Origin: Halomonas cupida
GTDB lineage: Bacteria > Pseudomonadota > Gammaproteobacteria > Pseudomonadales > Halomonadaceae
Direction of reading: 5' to 3'
Assembly: GCF_900142755.1 (NCBI RefSeq)
Contig: NZ_FRCA01000007.1
Location: 124,001-188,000 of the forward strand
Length of the DNA: 64,000 nucleotides
Position 1 is the first letter of the stretch, and each line of letters begins with the position of its first letter. The position numbers and the translations under genes were made by a program. Below the pieces are notes generated by a model that saw nothing but the letters and a program-made list of their open reading frames with translations, did not search any database and was not told where the DNA came from. This document shows positions 16,910 to 25,082 of this stretch, piece by piece.

Positions 16910-18235
16910 ATGGCTGACCTGGGTTCGTCTTTCTCAATGGCCTGCCGCACCACCTGGCATCAGAACCTTGCCTTGTCCGGCGCGATGGCCATCAGCCTGT
17001 TGTTGATCGGCTGCTCGGAACCCACTGCGGAGGAGCGTCTGGCCAATGCTACGGTGGAAGGCACCGCGGAAACCGGCTTCTATCCTCACTGTTCTCGCGA
17101 CTACGACAGCTATGACCCGAGCGACTGCGTTGATCTCAGAACCTTCGATCCCGAGTTCTACTCTCGCAAGGACCACTCAGTCATCAGTACCGCTATCGAA
17201 GTGGCCGAGCGCAGCTTGACCATTATGAGCCTCGCGGATACCCACTTGTTTCTCAACAGCATCACCTTTACCGCCGGTGGCAGCCTGGTAGCCGTGGGCG
17301 GCCCACACCTGCAGATCGCCCGAGCCGATAGCGAAGCAGACCCGACCTGGGAGGTTCAGGCCTTCACTCGATTCGCCGATGCGTTCCGGGACGTGACGTT
17401 CAGGGATGCCAACCACGGCCTCGCCACCGGCAATGATGGCGCCATCTTCCGCACCCGGGACGCTGGTGACCATTGGCATGCTCACAACCTGCCCCACAAC
17501 GTCTGGAACGCGGAGGAGGCCCACCAACTCAAGCTCAAGGGCGAAGCCTACGCCATCGCCTATGCCGACGACTCCACCGCGGTGTCAGGTGGCAACACCC
17601 ATATGTTGCGTACCATCGATGATGGTCAGCACTGGAATCCCACTGGGCCGGGCCTGGGCCGAGAGGCCATACAGGAAATCGCCTTTGTCGATGAAAGTAC
17701 CGGGTGGGCAATCGGCAGCGCTGGGCAGGTGTACCGAACCCGGGATGCGGGTGCCAGCTGGACACCTGTCGATGTTGTCGGAGATGACAGCCACCTGATG
17801 GGGTTGGACTTCGCCGGCCAGCACGGCTGCATGGCGGGTAACTGGCAGGTCTGGTGCACCGATGATAGCGGCGACTCCTGGCAGCCTGCCGAGGTCGAGC
17901 GCGCCTCGTCACCGACTCAGCCAGCAGCCGACGGAATCACCCGCCTGCGGCTGGAAGACCAGCATCATGGTTGGTTCATCACACGATATGGCTGGATCTA
18001 CGCAACCCGGGACGGCGGCGCAAGCTGGCAACCATGGATGGAGGTACCCCGGGCAGCGCACGGTGCTCTGCAGGAGCTGCAGCTATGGGGCCTGACGATA
18101 GCTGATCAGAAGGTCTGGGCGGCCGGCAGCGGTAGTTTGATGCTGCCAGAGTCCCAAACCAGGGGTGCCCCCCTGGTTGGCAGCTCGGCCATTCTGCTTT
18201 CCTGGCCCAGAGCCAAACCCGAACACAAGACCTGA
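16910..18235 (+). CDS. Ycf48/HCF136-like beta-propeller lipoprotein
   Basis: The 441-residue protein starts with a lipoprotein signal ending in LLLIGC (Cys at about residue 35), so it is probably anchored in the outer membrane. The mature part has at least five Asp-box turns of the form DxGxxW (DAGDHW, DDGQHW, DAGASW, DSGDSW, DGGASW), the mark of BNR/Ycf48-type propellers. In cyanobacteria Ycf48 assists photosystem II assembly; in heterotrophs such proteins often sit beside RND or desaturase genes with no known job. GGAGG precedes the ATG at 16910. Function unknown. Confidence 0.85.
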   Translation: MADLGSSFSMACRTTWHQNLALSGAMAISLLLIGCSEPTAEERLANATVEGTAETGFYPHCSRDYDSYDPSDCVDLRTFDPEFYSRKDHSVISTAIEVAERSLTIMSLADTHLFLNSITFTAGGSLVAVGGPHLQIARADSEADPTWEVQAFTRFADAFRDVTFRDANHGLATGNDGAIFRTRDAGDHWHAHNLPHNVWNAEEAHQLKLKGEAYAIAYADDSTAVSGGNTHMLRTIDDGQHWNPTGPGLGREAIQEIAFVDESTGWAIGSAGQVYRTRDAGASWTPVDVVGDDSHLMGLDFAGQHGCMAGNWQVWCTDDSGDSWQPAEVERASSPTQPAADGITRLRLEDQHHGWFITRYGWIYATRDGGASWQPWMEVPRAAHGALQELQLWGLTIADQKVWAAGSGSLMLPESQTRGAPLVGSSAILLSWPRAKPEHKT

Positions 18236-18259
18236 TCGCAGGCGGCTCTCTCTGGCGCA

Positions 18260-18361
18260 ACGATTGTCGTGGCTTATCTACAGCTATGGCGTATCGACTG
18301 TTGTGGCTCATCGACTGTTGTGGCTCATCGACTGCTGTGGTGCATCAATCGTCGTGGCTTA
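18260..18361 (+). repeat. Six tandem copies of a 17-bp repeat
   Basis: Six end-to-end 17-bp units fill this stretch. Units 3 and 4 are TCGACTGTTGTGGCTCA, and the others differ at a few positions (for example TCGACTGCTGTGGTGCA). The period is not a multiple of three and the array lies between two convergent genes, so it is not coding. Confidence 0.85.
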
Positions 18362-18385
18362 TCGATGCCACGCAGTCGGCGCGGG

Positions 18386-18643
18386 CTACCTTTCTCTACT
18401 CCTGGCTCGCAATAGCGTCCTGCTGCTGGGTACCAGCCTGGACAGCAGATAACCGAGGCAGAGTTCACCAACGGCCATGGCCCCGTATACCGCACCATAC
18501 AGCCAGGAGGAACCCACGAAGGCAACCGCCACCGCCGCAAAGAAACCTATCGCCACGGATCGAGCATGCGCATCCAGATCCCTGCCGAGGACACCTCCTG
18601 CCACAAGGCCAATTACTACACCCGCCAACATTCGTTCCAGCAT
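18386..18643 (-). CDS. Small hydrophobic membrane protein, hypothetical
   Basis: The 85-residue product has two clear hydrophobic segments, MLAGVVIGLVAGGVLG near the start and AIGFFAAVAVAFVGSSWLYGAVYGAM in the middle, and an arginine-rich tail. It has a purine-rich AGGGAGGGG sequence upstream of its ATG, which supports translation. No family is recognised. It converges with the Ycf48-like gene across the 17-bp repeat array. Confidence 0.5.
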   Translation of the reverse strand: MLERMLAGVVIGLVAGGVLGRDLDAHARSVAIGFFAAVAVAFVGSSWLYGAVYGAMAVGELCLGYLLSRLVPSSRTLLRARSRER

Positions 18644-18772
18644 CTACCCGCCCCTCCCTGGGCCATCAGCCATCTGCATTCGGCTCCCCCCTCTCCATGG
18701 GGCACTCAGCCTGCTCGAGCCACTCACGAACTGCTATCAGAGCGGAGACAGATATCCTCACACTTTCGACAG

Positions 18773-18848
18773 CACTATTTTCTTCGGACAGCGCTATTTT
18801 CTTCGGACAACGCTATTTTCTTCGGACAACGCTACTTGCTTCACACAA
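18773..18848 (+). repeat. Four tandem copies of a 19-bp repeat
   Basis: Four 19-bp units occur in the 334-bp gap between 18643 and 18978. The middle two are CGCTATTTTCTTCGGACAA, the first ends in CAG and the last is diverged. The period is not a multiple of three and no gene spans it. The rest of this gap shows nothing recognisable apart from being the upstream region of the two divergent small genes. Confidence 0.85.
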
Positions 18849-18977
18849 CAACACAGCAAGAGTCCCTATCGACCATTCAAGCGGCTCCTTGAGCCAGAAC
18901 AATCCAACGACTCATCGCGGCACAGAGGTAGCTCGAGTGCTTGAATCGGGATTGCGACAGCGGCTATTATCTGCGCC

Positions 18978-19316
18978 ATGAAATATTCCCGTGGTCTGGT
19001 CTTCAACATCGTGATTCCCATCGTCGCCATTCTCGTTATCGGCGGCGCGATCTTTGGTGGCCAGGCGATCTCCGAAGCCCGGGTCAGCAATGATGTTCAG
19101 CAGGCGCTGTCGGCCGAGCTCGGTTCTGCCGGTCTGGTCGAGGTGCAGTACCTGCAGGAGGTCAATCACGGTTATGGCATCTGTGGCCTGTACAAACAGG
19201 CATCATCAGATCAGGGCTACGCCTCGTTCTTCTACGACAAGGTCAACGACCGCGTCACCCTCGATGTCAATTCTTCCCGCTTCAAGACCAACTGCGGTCT
19301 GTCGGCCATCTGCTGA
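18978..19316 (+). CDS. Small membrane-anchored hypothetical protein
   Basis: The 112-residue protein has one N-terminal membrane segment (VFNIVIPIVAILVIGGAIF) and a soluble domain, probably periplasmic. That domain has cysteines near GICGLYK and NCGLSAIC at the extreme C-terminus which could form a disulphide. I do not recognise the family. The start lacks a strong ribosome site, but the length, composition and membrane-plus-domain structure look genuine. Confidence 0.6.
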   Translation: MKYSRGLVFNIVIPIVAILVIGGAIFGGQAISEARVSNDVQQALSAELGSAGLVEVQYLQEVNHGYGICGLYKQASSDQGYASFFYDKVNDRVTLDVNSSRFKTNCGLSAIC

Positions 19317-19340
19317 GCCGCCCCGTCGTCACGGCAGCCA

Positions 19341-19376
19341 CCATTGCCTCGACAAACACCATTGCCTCGACAAACA
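19341..19376 (+). repeat. Two exact tandem copies of an 18-bp repeat
   Basis: CCATTGCCTCGACAAACA occurs twice in direct succession between the convergent stops at 19316 and 19383. Confidence 0.8.
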
Positions 19377-19382
19377 CCAACG

Positions 19383-19889
19383 TCACAATAGCCCCCTCCC
19401 CTGGAGCACAAGCATGCCTCCGAGGCCAGTGACCCATAGGCCCGCACCGAAGCTGCAATGCGCCAGGAGACTACGGAGCCGGGCTGTGTTCGGTTCAGGT
19501 GTCTTGCGGGCGGCGACTCCTGCGCCCAAACCAGGTTGCAGGACAAGAAACGGAATCAACACCGTCGCCACGCCGAAAGCCAATGCAGGCATGATCGTGG
19601 GACGGCTCAACCAGTCCGCTCCAGCAAGTGCGAGGAACACCGCAGCTAACGCGACTCCGATCAGATAGTGAGCCCCCCACCCCAGAGCCGCCTCTCCTCG
19701 AACTGGCCGACTTTTTCCGATGGGGCGATGGATGAAGACTCCTCTCGATAGGTGACCAAGCCAGCGCCCCACCATCGCGTAATTCAGCGAAGGGGTACCG
19801 AACAGACGGCGTTGCAGCAGCGCAATGATATCCATGAAAGCGGTCGCCCCGATGCCGAGCATCAGGACATTGATCAGGAACCCCGTCAT
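19383..19889 (-). CDS. DUF2938 membrane protein
   Basis: The 168-residue protein has four or five hydrophobic segments and the DUF2938 pattern: GIGATAFMDIIALLQRR near the N-terminus, YAMVGRWLGHLSRG, and ALGWGAHYLIGVALAAVFL. The family has no known biochemical role. GGAG lies eight bases before the ATG. A MerR-family gene is divergent, and a 19-bp-spaced promoter pointing at this gene lies at 20117-20147, so it is very probably the target of that regulator. The leader of more than 200 bases contains a 30-bp tandem repeat. Confidence 0.85.
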   Translation of the reverse strand: MTGFLINVLMLGIGATAFMDIIALLQRRLFGTPSLNYAMVGRWLGHLSRGVFIHRPIGKSRPVRGEAALGWGAHYLIGVALAAVFLALAGADWLSRPTIMPALAFGVATVLIPFLVLQPGLGAGVAARKTPEPNTARLRSLLAHCSFGAGLWVTGLGGMLVLQGRGLL

Positions 19890-19899
19890 TTCTGCGCTC

Positions 19900-19966
19900 C
19901 GGTCATCCGTATCTCTGGCATCCGTGCCCCTGTCATTCGTATCTCTGGAATCCGTACCCCTGTCAT
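19900..19966 (+). repeat. 30-bp tandem repeat, 2.2 copies, in the DUF2938 leader
   Basis: Two 30-bp units start at 19900 and 19930, sharing TATCTCTGG and ATCCGT blocks, and the first 7 bases of a third unit follow at 19960. They lie between the DUF2938 start and its MerR-type promoter, so they are probably transcribed. Confidence 0.7.
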
Positions 19967-20116
19967 ACTTGCTCCCGGGCGGGTAATGAACAGCAGCGTG
20001 GCCTGACCCCGTCCCGGACCAGCAGCCCCCGATCCGGGGCCATGTGCACCTCGGCCATGAGTGTCAAAAAGCGGCATATTCCCCAGGCTCCCTTGATGAG
20101 TCGAATGAGGCTGAGT

Positions 20117-20147
20117 AGCCTACAACTTCAAGTCAACTTGAAGTCAA
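20117..20147 (-). promoter_or_regulatory. MerR-type promoter/operator for the DUF2938 gene
   Basis: On the leftward strand TTGACT (20142-20147) and TAGGCT (20117-20122) are separated by exactly 19 bases. The spacer region holds the dyad ACTTCAAGT-CA-ACTTGAAGT (20125-20144). An over-long 19-bp spacer containing a dyad is the hallmark of promoters untwisted by MerR-family activators. The regulator gene starts six bases beyond, so this site may also repress the regulator. Confidence 0.8.
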
Positions 20148-20152
20148 GTGCC

Positions 20153-20587
20153 ATGCTCGACATCTCTGAACTCGCCCGGCAAAGCGGCATCGCGGCCTCG
20201 AAAATACGGTATTACGAGGAAGTCGGACTGATCCGCTCAGTCGGGCGCAAGGGGCTGCGGCGGGTCTTCGAACCTGAAGTGGTATCTCGCCTGTCGCTGA
20301 TTGCTCTGGGACAGGTCGCGGGGTTCTCGCTGGCCGAGATACGCGAGATGCTGGGTTCGGACCGTCACCCGGACATCGATCGCGAACAGCTCGGTGCCAA
20401 GGCCGATTTTCTGGACCACCGCATCAAGGAACTGAGCGCGCTGCGGGATGGATTGCGCCACGCCATGAACTGCACCGCGCCAAGTCATCTGGAGTGCCCG
20501 ACTTTTCAGCGTCTGATGCGGATCGCACTGACTCGACAGGCTGGACGAGGGAGCCAACTAAAAAAGGTCAGTGCCAGGCGCAAGTGA
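20153..20587 (+). CDS. MerR-family transcriptional regulator
   Basis: The 144-residue protein opens with the MerR helix-turn-helix (ISELARQSGIAASKIRYYEEVGLI), followed by the long dimerisation helix and a C-terminal segment NCTAPSHLECP. The two cysteines in that segment could sense metal or redox state. It resembles SoxR-like regulators but lacks a full CxxCxxxxxC cluster. The ATG at 20153 follows the dyad operator directly; a longer frame from 20042 would run through the operator and is unlikely. Its likely target is the divergent DUF2938 gene. Confidence 0.9.
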   Translation: MLDISELARQSGIAASKIRYYEEVGLIRSVGRKGLRRVFEPEVVSRLSLIALGQVAGFSLAEIREMLGSDRHPDIDREQLGAKADFLDHRIKELSALRDGLRHAMNCTAPSHLECPTFQRLMRIALTRQAGRGSQLKKVSARRK

Positions 20588-20748
20588 ATTGGACCTGGCG
20601 TATGGGAATTGAAGAAAGAACGTTTGAAGTCATCGATTCCGCAAAATCCTGCACAGGCAAATTGTCGCACCAGGCTTGCCGAGCCCACGGATAACGCTAT
20701 GGTGTGCATCTATCCTGACCCTGCGGCTCCCTGAACGGAGAATCGACC

Positions 20749-21264
20749 ATGTCCGGCCCGAATTTCAGCACCAGCTCTCGTAACTCCGACCAACGCAACA
20801 CCATCGATCACAGCATCAGCCATCGCACCGCCATTCAGCGTGGCATCATGGCAGGCATCCTCGCTCTGCTGTTTTCCAGCACTGCTGTCCATGCTCAGGA
20901 TCTCGAAATCACTGACGCACAGTTGAGGCTACTGCCCGGTGATCTGCCGGCCGCCGGCTACTTCACCTTGCACAATGCCGGCGATGAGACGGTGACGCTG
21001 ACTGGCGCGGAGAGCTCTGCCTTTGCCATGGCCCATATGCACCTCAGTTCCGAGAAGGACGGCATGAGCCAGATGGACTCGGTGGACCAGCTTGAGGTTG
21101 GCGCAGACGAGACCCTCGAGTTCGCGCCCGGCGGTTACCATCTGATGTTCATGAACCGCCAGCAGCCGCTGGAGGTGGGTGATGAAATTGAGGTAACACT
21201 GAAGTTTGACGGCCAGGCTCCGCAGCCGGTCACCTTTGAAGTCGTATCACCGGCGTCGATGTAG
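20749..21264 (+). CDS. Periplasmic copper chaperone PCu(A)C
   Basis: The 171-residue protein has an N-terminal export signal, with hydrophobic GIMAGILALLFSSTAVHA ending at about residue 43. The PCuAC domain that follows carries AYFTLHN-like strands and the copper ligands in MAHMHLSSEKDGM and GGYHLMFM, fitting the H(M)x10Mx21HxM motif. It delivers Cu(I) to the CuA site of cytochrome oxidase. The SCO gene begins 25 bases after it, so the two probably act together in CuA assembly. Confidence 0.9.
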   Translation: MSGPNFSTSSRNSDQRNTIDHSISHRTAIQRGIMAGILALLFSSTAVHAQDLEITDAQLRLLPGDLPAAGYFTLHNAGDETVTLTGAESSAFAMAHMHLSSEKDGMSQMDSVDQLEVGADETLEFAPGGYHLMFMNRQQPLEVGDEIEVTLKFDGQAPQPVTFEVVSPASM

Positions 21265-21288
21265 AGGACGACGCGGCAGGAGGAATAC

Positions 21289-21867
21289 ATGTACAAGTGG
21301 TTAGCCCCCGCGGTCATCGCCCTCGGCCTGATGGGCTGCGAAGATGCCAACTGGCACAGCACCGATATCTCCGAGGCCATGCCACCCCTCGACTTCCATC
21401 TCATCGACGAGAACGGCAATGCGGTGGATGCCGAAGATTACCAGGGCAAGACCACCCTGCTGTTCTTCGGCTTCACCCACTGCCCCGATGTGTGCCCGAC
21501 TTCGCTGGCCAAGCTCGCGGCGGCCACCCGTCAGATCGATGAAGACCTGCGCGACGAGATCCAGGTGCTGTTCATCTCGGTGGACCCCAGCCGCGATACG
21601 CCGGAGATCATGAAGCAGTACACCGATGTGTTCGGCCCGCAGTTCATCGGTCTCACCGGTGAGAAGGCCAACATCGATGCCGTAACCAATCGCTATCGGG
21701 CCACCTACGAGTACGGTGACAAGGACGCTCAGGGCAACTACGACGTCTCACACACCAGCGCCATCTTCGCCTTCGATCATGACGGCAATGCACGCCGGTT
21801 GATGCGCGAGAGTGATCCCATGGATTCGATGGTCGCGGATCTGACCCGGCTCGCCAGGGAAGGTTAA
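21289..21867 (+). CDS. SCO1/SenC-family copper chaperone
   Basis: This 192-residue thioredoxin-fold protein has a lipoprotein-like signal (IALGLMGC), the copper-binding CPDVC in FGFTHCPDVCPTS at about residues 65-69, and a distal histidine in DVSHTSAIF. SCO proteins help assemble the CuA centre of cytochrome c oxidase as a thiol reductase or copper donor. AGGAGG precedes the ATG. The operon with PCu(A)C is a known arrangement in proteobacteria. Confidence 0.93.
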   Translation: MYKWLAPAVIALGLMGCEDANWHSTDISEAMPPLDFHLIDENGNAVDAEDYQGKTTLLFFGFTHCPDVCPTSLAKLAAATRQIDEDLRDEIQVLFISVDPSRDTPEIMKQYTDVFGPQFIGLTGEKANIDAVTNRYRATYEYGDKDAQGNYDVSHTSAIFAFDHDGNARRLMRESDPMDSMVADLTRLAREG

Positions 21868-21950
21868 CTTCCGGTTCCCAGCCGTTGTTGCCCGCCTGCC
21901 TTCCCGCCTCGGCTATCATGAGTCATGCCTACACCCGCGAGGAATGACTC

Positions 21951-22361
21951 ATGATGGCAGTGCAACACATCAGCACCTATATCCACCGCTCACCAGGCGA
22001 TGTGTATGCCTTCGCCTCGAGCCCCGCCAACCTGCCAAAGTGGGCGGCAGGCCTGGCCGGCTCCGAGGTTACCCGAGAAGATGGACAATGGCGGGCCACT
22101 GCGCCCTTTGGTCGGGTCAGCATCCGCTTTGCCAAGGACAACACCTTCGGCGTCATGGATCATGATGTCGAACTGGACGATGGCAGCGTCTTTCACAACC
22201 CCATGCGGGTGGTGGCCAACGAGGAAGGCAGTGAATTCACCTTCACGTTGTTTCGCCAACCCGAGATGACTGATGAGCAGTTTGCTGCCGACAGGGAGGC
22301 CGTCGAGGCCGACCTTGCCACCCTGAAAACCCTGCTGGAAAGCCAGCCTGACGAGCGCTGA
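21951..22361 (+). CDS. SRPBCC-superfamily protein
   Basis: The 136-residue protein has the START/Bet v1-like pattern: an opening VQHISTYIHRSPGDVYAFASSPANLPKWAAG with the conserved W, beta strands around WRATAPFGRVSIRF, and a long C-terminal helix. Such proteins bind hydrophobic ligands in a deep pocket; no ligand can be named. GAGGA precedes two adjacent ATGs. It may be an independent unit downstream of SCO. Confidence 0.75.
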   Translation: MMAVQHISTYIHRSPGDVYAFASSPANLPKWAAGLAGSEVTREDGQWRATAPFGRVSIRFAKDNTFGVMDHDVELDDGSVFHNPMRVVANEEGSEFTFTLFRQPEMTDEQFAADREAVEADLATLKTLLESQPDER

Positions 22362-22463
22362 TAAGCGGCCCATCAGGCGGCCAGGCCTATGCAGTGACTC
22401 GCCTGCCCCAGCTGTTATTTCTCATCCCCGTTCTACAGCTCTTTTACCTGTTCTGCAGCCCTT

Positions 22464-23207
22464 TCAACGGTTCTGCATGCAAGCGTCGGAAAAGCCGCGG
22501 AAGATGACGTCGTAGAGAGGATGCTCACTGGGCTTCCACTCGGGATGCCACTGCACCGCCAGCGTAAAGCACCGAGCGTCGGCAACCGAGATGGCCTCGA
22601 CCAGGCCATCTGGTGCAGTGGCTTCCACACGCAGGCCCTCTCCGAGCCGATCCACGCCCTGCTGATGCAGTGAGTTGACCTCGGACTTCGCGCCATCGAA
22701 CAGTTTCGCCAGCCAGCCGCCCGGCTGAATGTCGATGGCATGCACCGGAGCGTACTGCTGCTCCTTCTCGCCTTCCGGCTCACGGTGGTCGAGCATGCCG
22801 GGTACATTCTGAACGGCTTGATGCAGGCTGCCACCGAAGGCGACATTGAGCTCCTGAAAACCACGGCAGATACCCAACAGCGGCATGTTGCGCTCCAGCG
22901 CCAGTGGCACCCAGGTCATGGCCGCAGCATCGCGATCCTGATCGTCGCGGGTGTTCTCCGGGGCGCGCTCGGCGCCATAGCGCTCCGGCAGCACATTGGT
23001 GTAGCTGCCAGTCAGCACCAGCCCATCGAGACGGTCGAGCAGGGCTCCCGCTGCATCGGTATCAACGTCCTCCCACACCGGCAGAATGACCGGTTCCAGA
23101 CCGTACTCACGCAGAGCACTGAGATACTTGTCGGTCACCATATGCGAAGGATGGCCTTCGACCATGCGACGGCAGGCGATAACGCCAACGAGGGGACGGG
23201 ATTGCAT
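22464..23207 (-). CDS. puuD: Gamma-glutamyl-GABA hydrolase-like class I amidotransferase
   Basis: The 247-residue protein belongs to peptidase C26. The nucleophile elbow is LLGICRGFQELNV (Cys at about residue 115), and the catalytic His-Glu pair is in VQWHPEW near the C-terminus. In the PuuD reaction gamma-glutamyl-GABA is split to glutamate and GABA, the last glutamylated step of putrescine breakdown. The ATG at 23207 is chosen by GGAGG four bases upstream and by family length. It is divergent from a PuuA-like ligase, which supports a polyamine role. Confidence 0.9.
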   Translation of the reverse strand: MQSRPLVGVIACRRMVEGHPSHMVTDKYLSALREYGLEPVILPVWEDVDTDAAGALLDRLDGLVLTGSYTNVLPERYGAERAPENTRDDQDRDAAAMTWVPLALERNMPLLGICRGFQELNVAFGGSLHQAVQNVPGMLDHREPEGEKEQQYAPVHAIDIQPGGWLAKLFDGAKSEVNSLHQQGVDRLGEGLRVEATAPDGLVEAISVADARCFTLAVQWHPEWKPSEHPLYDVIFRGFSDACMQNR

Positions 23208-23544
23208 GATGCCTCCGGGATCTGGATACCTGGCTTCAAGAAAAGGTCTGGTGAATTGGGGTACCGGGTCATGAATTTCGGATACCGCCAACACAGGACT
23301 GTTATGTTTTGCTCAACATACCTTGGTTCATTTTCCTTGCCAAGCCGTACGTCTTCCACCTTTGGACAATACACACACAACACACTGTTTGTATTGAACA
23401 ATGAACAGTTGTTGCGAGACCCAGCATATTCACATCCTTCTCCATAGGCGTAAATTATTTGACAACACCAGAGGGCTAGCGGAACACTAGGGGAAACGCT
23501 GAATTCGACGCGCAGCCCACAAGAACGCAAACAGGTACCACACC
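23208..23544. promoter_or_regulatory. Divergent control region between puuD and puuA homologues
   Basis: This 337-bp region has no gene and is AT-richer than the flanking genes between about 23280 and 23470. An imperfect inverted repeat, AACAA...TTGTT, occurs near 23398-23415 and could be an operator. I cannot assign exact promoters. Confidence 0.4.
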
Positions 23545-24921
23545 ATGTCCTCACACCCCGTCGACGAGGCCCGTGACTTCCTGGCACGCCATCCTGATAT
23601 CGACAGTATCGACCTGCTGCTGAGCGACCTCAATGGCGTCCAGCGCGGCAAGCGCATCCCCCGCGACAATCTCGAGAAGGCCTACCTGAACGGCATCAAC
23701 CTGCCGGGCTCGGTCTTTGCCCTCGATATCACCGGCAACACCATCGAGGCGACAGGCCTGGGTCTGGATACCGGTGATCGCGACTTCGTCTGCCGCCCGG
23801 TGGCCGGCACTCTGATGCCCACGCCCTGGCTGCGCAATGGTCGCCATGCCCAGTTGCTGATGAGCATGCATGATGACGATGACAGCCCCTTCTTCGCCGA
23901 TCCGCGCAGCGTGCTGGCACGCCAGGTCCGCCGACTGGATGACATGGGCCTCAAGGCCGTGGTCGCGCTGGAGCTGGAATTCTACCTGGTCGACCGCCAG
24001 CGCACCGAGCTGGGCATGTCGCAACCGCCCCGCTCTCCGGCCACCGGTGAGCGCGCTACCGAAAGCCAGCTGTACTCGATCTCCGAACTCGATGAATACG
24101 CCGCCTTCCTCGAGGACATCCAGCACGCTGCCGAAGTGCAGCAGTTGCCGCTGGATACGGCACTCAAGGAATGTGCGCCTGGCCAGTTCGAGATCAATCT
24201 GCTGCATGGCGATGACGTGCTCAAGGCCTGCGACAGCGCAGTGCTGCTCAAGCGTCTGATCAAGGGCGTGGCTATCCAGCACGGCTTCGAAGCCACCTTC
24301 ATGGCCAAGCCCTACGGCGGTGAAGCCGGCAACGGCATGCATGTGCATATGAGTCTGCTCGATGCCCAGGGCAACAATGTGTTTGCCGCTGCTGACGAGA
24401 ACCCTCTCGGCACCGAGACGCTGCATCACGCCATTGGCGGTCTCATGGCGTTGATGGCGGACTCCATGGCACTGTTCGCGCCCAACATGAACTCGTTCCG
24501 CCGCTTTCAGCCCGGGCTGTATGTGCCGATGACCCCGACCTGGGGCTATGACAACCGTTCAGTGGCACTGCGTATCCCGTCCGGCCCCAATGTGGCACGC
24601 CGAGTCGAACACCGCGTTGCCGGTGCCGATGCCAACCCCTATCTGCTGCTGGCCACGCTGCTCGCCTCCATCGACTACGGCATTCGCCAGCAGATCGATC
24701 CCGGCCCAGCGGTGACCGGCAATGCCTACACCCAGTTCGAGCCGACGCTCAGCAACAGCTGGGCCCAGGCACTGGACCATTTGGAGGCCAGCGAGCCGTT
24801 GACCGAAGCCTTCGGCGGCGACTTCCTCAAGGTATTTCTCGCCAATCGCCGCGCCGAGCGCGAGGCCGCCATGCAGATGGTGAGCAAGCTGGAATACGAC
24901 TGGTACCTGCGCCACGTCTAA
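23545..24921 (+). CDS. puuA: PuuA-like gamma-glutamylpolyamine synthetase
   Basis: The 458-residue glutamine synthetase-family protein has the N-terminal beta-grasp domain (LLLSDLNGVQRGKRI). The metal-binding ALELEFYLV block is at about residue 145, and NGMHVHMSLLDAQGN at about 265 replaces the ammonia-site sequence of true GlnA. This subgroup ligates glutamate to putrescine or other amines with ATP. Divergence from a puuD homologue supports the role. A second paralogue lies at 44029-45396. Exact amine specificity is unknown. Confidence 0.88.
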   Translation: MSSHPVDEARDFLARHPDIDSIDLLLSDLNGVQRGKRIPRDNLEKAYLNGINLPGSVFALDITGNTIEATGLGLDTGDRDFVCRPVAGTLMPTPWLRNGRHAQLLMSMHDDDDSPFFADPRSVLARQVRRLDDMGLKAVVALELEFYLVDRQRTELGMSQPPRSPATGERATESQLYSISELDEYAAFLEDIQHAAEVQQLPLDTALKECAPGQFEINLLHGDDVLKACDSAVLLKRLIKGVAIQHGFEATFMAKPYGGEAGNGMHVHMSLLDAQGNNVFAAADENPLGTETLHHAIGGLMALMADSMALFAPNMNSFRRFQPGLYVPMTPTWGYDNRSVALRIPSGPNVARRVEHRVAGADANPYLLLATLLASIDYGIRQQIDPGPAVTGNAYTQFEPTLSNSWAQALDHLEASEPLTEAFGGDFLKVFLANRRAEREAAMQMVSKLEYDWYLRHV

Positions 24922-25082
24922 GTGCGCACCGATTGCTGCGGCCTGCCCCTCCCCTGCATTTCCTGTCCCGGCGCCGCAGCCAATCACCGTTTCTCCACCA
25001 ACTCCAATAACGCCTGGACAACCAAGATGACAATCACAACCCGGAAAGGGGCTTCCCGTCACGACATTCGGGAGGCCTGGTC

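Noticed and set aside
18260..19376. Direct repeats considered as a CRISPR array
   Set aside because: Units are contiguous without unique spacers and differ between arrays; no cas genes are present.
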